Positions 61,207-64,000 of a stretch of DNA of 64,000 bases are shown in pieces. The notes below the pieces were generated by a model. The model was given only the letters and a program-made list of their open reading frames with translations. It was not told the DNA's origin and made no database searches. The DNA is from Streptomyces griseosporeus (lineage in GTDB: Bacteria; Actinomycetota; Actinomycetes; Streptomycetales; Streptomycetaceae): the NCBI RefSeq assembly GCF_014656055.1, contig NZ_BNBR01000004.1:124001-188000 (forward strand), in the 5' to 3' direction. The translations under genes were made by a program, and so were the position numbers. Each line of letters begins with the position of its first letter. Position 1 is the first letter of the stretch.

Positions 61207-61236
61207 AGGAGCCCCCCGCTTCCGCGAGGGGCTCCT
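61207..61236 (-). terminator. Terminator after tRNA-Lys copy 2
   Basis: AGGAGCCCCCCGC pairs with GCGAGGGGCTCCT (one mismatch) over a short loop, downstream of the second tRNA-Lys on the minus strand. Confidence 0.75.
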
Positions 61237-61242
61237 CGGTTG

Positions 61243-61316
61243 TGCGCCGCCAGGGACTCGAACCCCGGACCCGCTGATTAAGAGTCAGCTGCTCTAACCA
61301 ACTGAGCTAGCGGCGC
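61243..61316 (-). tRNA. tRNA-Lys, anticodon CUU (copy 2)
   Basis: Same 74 bases as the copy at 57177-57250, including acceptor and discriminator, 4.1 kb away on the same strand, each with its own terminator. Confidence 0.96.
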
Positions 61317-61437
61317 ATGACTCCCGCCGACCTCGGAGATCTCCGCTCCGCGGCTGGCGACGAAGAAAATACTACCCGGTCCCGAGGGGTGCTCCCGACC
61401 ACCCCGGGACCGGCCCGGGGTGATCCGGAGGACGGTC

Positions 61438-62196
61438 CTAGATCGCCAGGGAGAGCAGCACCGGCGCCGCGTTCCGGTTCAGTGCGTCGGCGGCCTGGCG
61501 CAGGCGGTGGGCGTGCTCGACCGGCAGGGAGAGGGCGAGGCAGCCGACCGAGGAGCCGGCGGTGATCGGGACGGCCGCGCAGACCGTGCCGATCGCGTAC
61601 TCCTGGAGGTCCAGCACCGGCACCGTCGGCGGCTGCGCGGCCAGCCGGGAGAGCAGCAGCTTGTCGCTGGTGATCGTCTTGGAGGTGAGCCGGGCCATCT
61701 TGTGCCGGGCGAGGTGGTCCCGGCGGCCGTTGTGGTCGAGCTGTGTGAGCAGGCTCTTGCCGACCGCGGTCGCGTGCGCCGAGTAGCGGAAATCGACCCA
61801 CTCGTGCACCGCGGGCGTCGCCGGGCCGTCCGCGTACTGGGTGACCTTGACCTCGCCGTCGACGTACCGGCTGAGGTAGACGGCCGCCCCGACCGAGTCG
61901 CGCAGCCGGTCCAGGGTGCGCTGGAGCTGGTCGCGCAGCGCCTCCTCATGGCCCTGTGCCGCACCCAGCCGGCTCAGCGCGGCGCCGGTCACATAGGCGC
62001 CGTCGGTGACCTGTTCGACGTATCCCTCGCGACGCAGCATCAGCAGGAGGGAGGTCAGCCGCTCCGTGCCGAGCTGGGTCTCGCGGGCGAGTTCGGCGTC
62101 GGTGACGCCGGTGGTGTACCGCGCCACCGTCTCCAGCACGCGCAGGGCGTCCTGGGCCGACTGGTACGGCGCGGTCGGCTCGTGCATCAGCGCCAC
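61438..62196 (-). CDS. IclR-type transcriptional regulator
   Basis: A 252-residue regulator with an N-terminal winged helix (SAQDALRVLETVARYTTGVT, DAELARETQLGTERLTSLLL) and an IclR effector domain (SAHATAVGKSLLTQLDHNGR, IGTVCAAVPITAGSSVGCLA). GTG start behind GGGGGGA; an ATG three codons later is possible. The neighbouring ABC amino-acid importer genes are on the same strand upstream, with a 195-base gap, so it may be their regulator. Confidence 0.87.
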   Translation of the reverse strand: MALMHEPTAPYQSAQDALRVLETVARYTTGVTDAELARETQLGTERLTSLLLMLRREGYVEQVTDGAYVTGAALSRLGAAQGHEEALRDQLQRTLDRLRDSVGAAVYLSRYVDGEVKVTQYADGPATPAVHEWVDFRYSAHATAVGKSLLTQLDHNGRRDHLARHKMARLTSKTITSDKLLLSRLAAQPPTVPVLDLQEYAIGTVCAAVPITAGSSVGCLALSLPVEHAHRLRQAADALNRNAAPVLLSLAI

Positions 62197-62243
62197 GGTG
62201 TCCCCCCAGCGGTCGCTTTTCGGCCGTGATCCGGGCAGTGGAT

Positions 62244-62282
62244 CCCCTCCACGATAACCGGCAAACGGCCTGCGTGGAGGGG
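62244..62282. terminator. Inverted repeat between ehuA-like and iclR genes
   Basis: CCCCTCCACG and CGTGGAGGGG are perfect 10-base complements, with CCG/CGG inside. It may terminate the ABC operon or act as an operator for the IclR gene. Confidence 0.45.
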
Positions 62283-62391
62283 GTGTTGACGGGATGACGG
62301 GCCTCTCAACTGCGACGCTGACACGGTGGCATATGCCGCCGGACTGCAACCACGTCCCGACCTGGAGTGACGGATCGGGTACGTCATGCAA

Positions 62392-63174
62392 TTACAGCAC
62401 CGCGCTGATAAATTCCCGTGTCCTTTCCTGCTCGGGGTCGCCGAAGATCTTCTCCGGGGGCCCGGCCTCCAGGATCCGGCCGGAGTCGAACATCAGTACC
62501 TGGTCGGAGATGTCCCGGGCGAAGTTCATCTCGTGCGTCACGCACAGCATCGTGATGTCGGTGCTGCGCGCGATGTCCCGCAGCAGATCCAGCACACCCG
62601 CGACCAGCTCCGGGTCGAGCGCCGAGGTCACCTCGTCCAGCAGCAGCACCTTCGGCCGCATCGCCAGCGCCCGCGCGATCGCCACCCGCTGCTGCTGCCC
62701 GCCGGACAGCTGCGTCGGACGCACGTCGCACTTGTCGGCGAGGCCCACCAGGTCCAGCAGCTCCCGGGCCCGCTCCTCCGCCTCGTCCTTCGACAGGCCG
62801 AGCACGGTCACCGGCGCCTCGGTGAGGTTGCGCAGCACGGTCATGTTCGGGAACAGGTTGAACTGCTGGAACACCATCCCGATCTTCTTGCGGACCTCGC
62901 GGCACTGCTTCTCCGACGCCGGGAACAGCCGCTCCCCGTCGACGGTGATCGTGCCCTCGTCGGGCTTGGTCAGCGTCATCAGCAGCCGCAGGATCGTCGT
63001 CTTGCCCGAGCCGGACGGGCCGATCAGCGTGACGTGCTTGCCCGCGTCCACGGAGAAGTCCAGGTGGTCCAGGACCGTGTTGTCCCCGAACCGCTTGGTC
63101 ACCTGCTCCAGGCGCACCAGCGGACCGGTGCCGGCGGGCGTCGTGAGGGGCTGCTTGCTGGTGTCAACGGACAA
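62392..63174 (-). CDS. Polar amino-acid ABC importer, ATPase
   Basis: A 260-residue ABC ATPase of the PAAT family (EhuA/GlnQ type). Walker A GPSGSGKTT, Q-loop MVFQQFNLFP, signature TQLSGGQQQRVAIARAL, Walker B VLLLDEVTSALDPE and H-loop VTHEM are all intact. Only a TTG start fits: it overlaps the permease stop by 11 bases and has GGAG eight bases upstream. It follows two permease genes on the same strand; the substrate could be ectoine or an amino acid. Confidence 0.9.
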   Translation of the reverse strand: MSVDTSKQPLTTPAGTGPLVRLEQVTKRFGDNTVLDHLDFSVDAGKHVTLIGPSGSGKTTILRLLMTLTKPDEGTITVDGERLFPASEKQCREVRKKIGMVFQQFNLFPNMTVLRNLTEAPVTVLGLSKDEAEERARELLDLVGLADKCDVRPTQLSGGQQQRVAIARALAMRPKVLLLDEVTSALDPELVAGVLDLLRDIARSTDITMLCVTHEMNFARDISDQVLMFDSGRILEAGPPEKIFGDPEQERTREFISAVL

Positions 63175-63814
63175 GACGGCGCTCCAGGGTGCGAAGAAGA
63201 AGGGAAGCCAGATAGGACACGACGACGAAGGCGACGCCGATCACGGTCAGCGGCTCGGTGAACCGGAAGGTCTGCTGGGAGAAGAGCCGGGCCTGGCCGA
63301 GCATCTCCAGCACGGTGATCACCATCAGCATCGGCGTGTCCTTCAGCATGGCGATGACGTAGTTGCCGAGCGCGGGCACCACCCGGCGCACCGCCTGCGG
63401 CAGGATCACCGCCGTCCAGGTGCGGCGCACCGGCAGGCTCAGCGCGGTCGCCGCCTCCCACTGGCCCACCGGCACGGCCTCGATACCGGCCCGATAGACC
63501 TGCATCGTGTACGTCGAGTAGTGCAGGCCGATCGCGACGACGCCCGTGGTCAGCGCCGACATCGTCACGCCCCGCTCGGGCAGCACGTAGAAGAGGAAGA
63601 ACAGCTGCACCAGCAGCGGCGTGTCGCGCACGAACTCCGTGACCACCCCGACGGGCCAGCGCACCCACCGGGTCGGCGTCCGCATCAGCAGCGCCCACAC
63701 CAGGCCCAGCGCGAACGAGATCAGCGAGCCGAGCGCCAGCGCCTCCAGGGTGACCACCAGGCCGTCCCAGAAGTGCGGCATGAAGTCGGAGACGGCACTC
63801 CAGTCCCAGTTCAT
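63164..63814 (-). CDS. Polar amino-acid ABC importer, permease (EhuD-like)
   Basis: A 216-residue permease with about five spans. The conserved EAA loop is GQWEAATALSLPVRRTWTAVILPQAVRR, and VRDTPLLVQLFFLFYVLP is the PAAT N-terminal signature. It overlaps the upstream permease by four bases (ATGA) and the ATPase by 11, showing tight translational coupling. Confidence 0.9.
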   Translation of the reverse strand: MNWDWSAVSDFMPHFWDGLVVTLEALALGSLISFALGLVWALLMRTPTRWVRWPVGVVTEFVRDTPLLVQLFFLFYVLPERGVTMSALTTGVVAIGLHYSTYTMQVYRAGIEAVPVGQWEAATALSLPVRRTWTAVILPQAVRRVVPALGNYVIAMLKDTPMLMVITVLEMLGQARLFSQQTFRFTEPLTVIGVAFVVVSYLASLLLRTLERRLVR

Positions 63815-64000
63815 CGGACACCTCCCGCGACCGGGGCGCCGGCCGGCTCAGCCGCCGCGACCGCCTTCTCCTTCACCGGCGCCCTGCCGACCCCGGCCTT
63901 CAGCTTCCGCTCCAGCGCGCGCATCCCCCGCGTGAGCAGGAAGGCGATCACGAAGTAGATCAGCAGGACGTACGTGTAGATCTCCGCGCTCTCCTGGAGC
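63811..64000 (-). CDS. Polar amino-acid ABC importer, second permease (partial, 3' end)
   Basis: Only the last 62 codons are in the window: LQESAEIYTYVLLIYFVIAF then LLTRGMRALERKLKAGVG and an Ala/Pro-rich tail ending GGVR. This is the final span and cytoplasmic tail of a PAAT permease (EhuC-like). Its stop overlaps the start of the next permease by four bases. Confidence 0.82.
   Translation of the reverse strand, partial: LQESAEIYTYVLLIYFVIAFLLTRGMRALERKLKAGVGRAPVKEKAVAAAEPAGAPVAGGVR

Noticed and set aside
57177..61316. Mobile element bounded by the two tRNA-Lys genes
   Set aside because: No transposase or integrase lies between them, and the genes look native in composition. The identical copies are more simply a gene duplication.

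Overview
The window is a chromosomal segment of a Streptomyces. The DNA is very GC-rich with strong third-position GC. Gene order (nagE2/nagE1/nagF, rph, rdgB, bcp, sugE, and later cslA/glxA/cslZ with an LPMO) follows what I recall of the S. coelicolor SCO29xx to SCO28xx arm. Family content is also typical: WhiJ-type HTH plus DUF397 plus an ATP-binding protein, a class F sortase, DUF1707 and DUF397 proteins, and DasR sites.

Layout. 1-2.8 kb: NAD salvage (pncA, partial; pncB), then clpS with its DUF2017 partner. 3.2-4.6 kb: a D-Ala/D-Ser/Gly-type permease. 4.75-6.7 kb: a sulfur-carrier cysteine pathway, mec - leader peptide - cysO - cysM. 8.2-11.4 kb: the N-acetylglucosamine PTS, two EIIC genes and one EIIB, with DasR (dre) operators. 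11.5-16.5 kb: housekeeping genes (rph, rdgB, tRNA-Leu, bcp), a repeat-built HNH nuclease, and sugE behind a guanidine-III riboswitch. 16.5-24.4 kb: a class A penicillin-binding protein with low-complexity tails, an ABC-2 exporter, a DUF1707/LiaF-like protein and a secreted SGNH hydrolase. 24.6-32 kb: DUF445, MFS, GlxA-type AraC regulator, Hsp20, DUF2267, alpha/beta hydrolase. 32-37.2 kb: a lower-GC accessory block with a WhiJ/DUF397/ATPase triad and a large PLD-SF2 helicase-DUF3427 protein, probably acquired and possibly defensive. 37.3-48.4 kb: SEC-C/TPR protein, Tat-exported galactanase-like enzyme, MFS/HxlR pair, YidC paralogue, FAH-family enzyme, LLM oxidoreductase, Gfo/Idh oxidoreductase and a divergent ROK regulator. 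48.5-51.7 kb: a sortase-type surface protein, NagD-like HAD phosphatase, class F sortase. 51.7-61.2 kb: the hyphal-tip glycan locus cslZ/glxA/cslA with an NlpC/P60 hydrolase, SPFH protein and dre-controlled chitin-type LPMO, carrying two identical tRNA-Lys genes. 61.4-64 kb: an IclR regulator and an ABC polar amino-acid importer running off the end.

How the parts connect. Both the GlcNAc PTS and the LPMO carry DasR-type operators, so chitin attack and GlcNAc uptake in this window look like one regulon. The CslA-GlxA-CslZ-LPMO set is a glycan synthesis and remodelling module for growing tips. The cysteine operon has an attenuator-type peptide rich in the codon it should sense, and its carrier CysO ends two residues past the Gly-Gly, which implies proteolytic maturation, plausibly by the adjacent Mec. 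Several divergent gene pairs have clear operators (HxlR/MFS, ROK/Gfo-Idh, WhiJ/ATPase). All assignments come from reading the sequence and from memory of the families; no database search was run.
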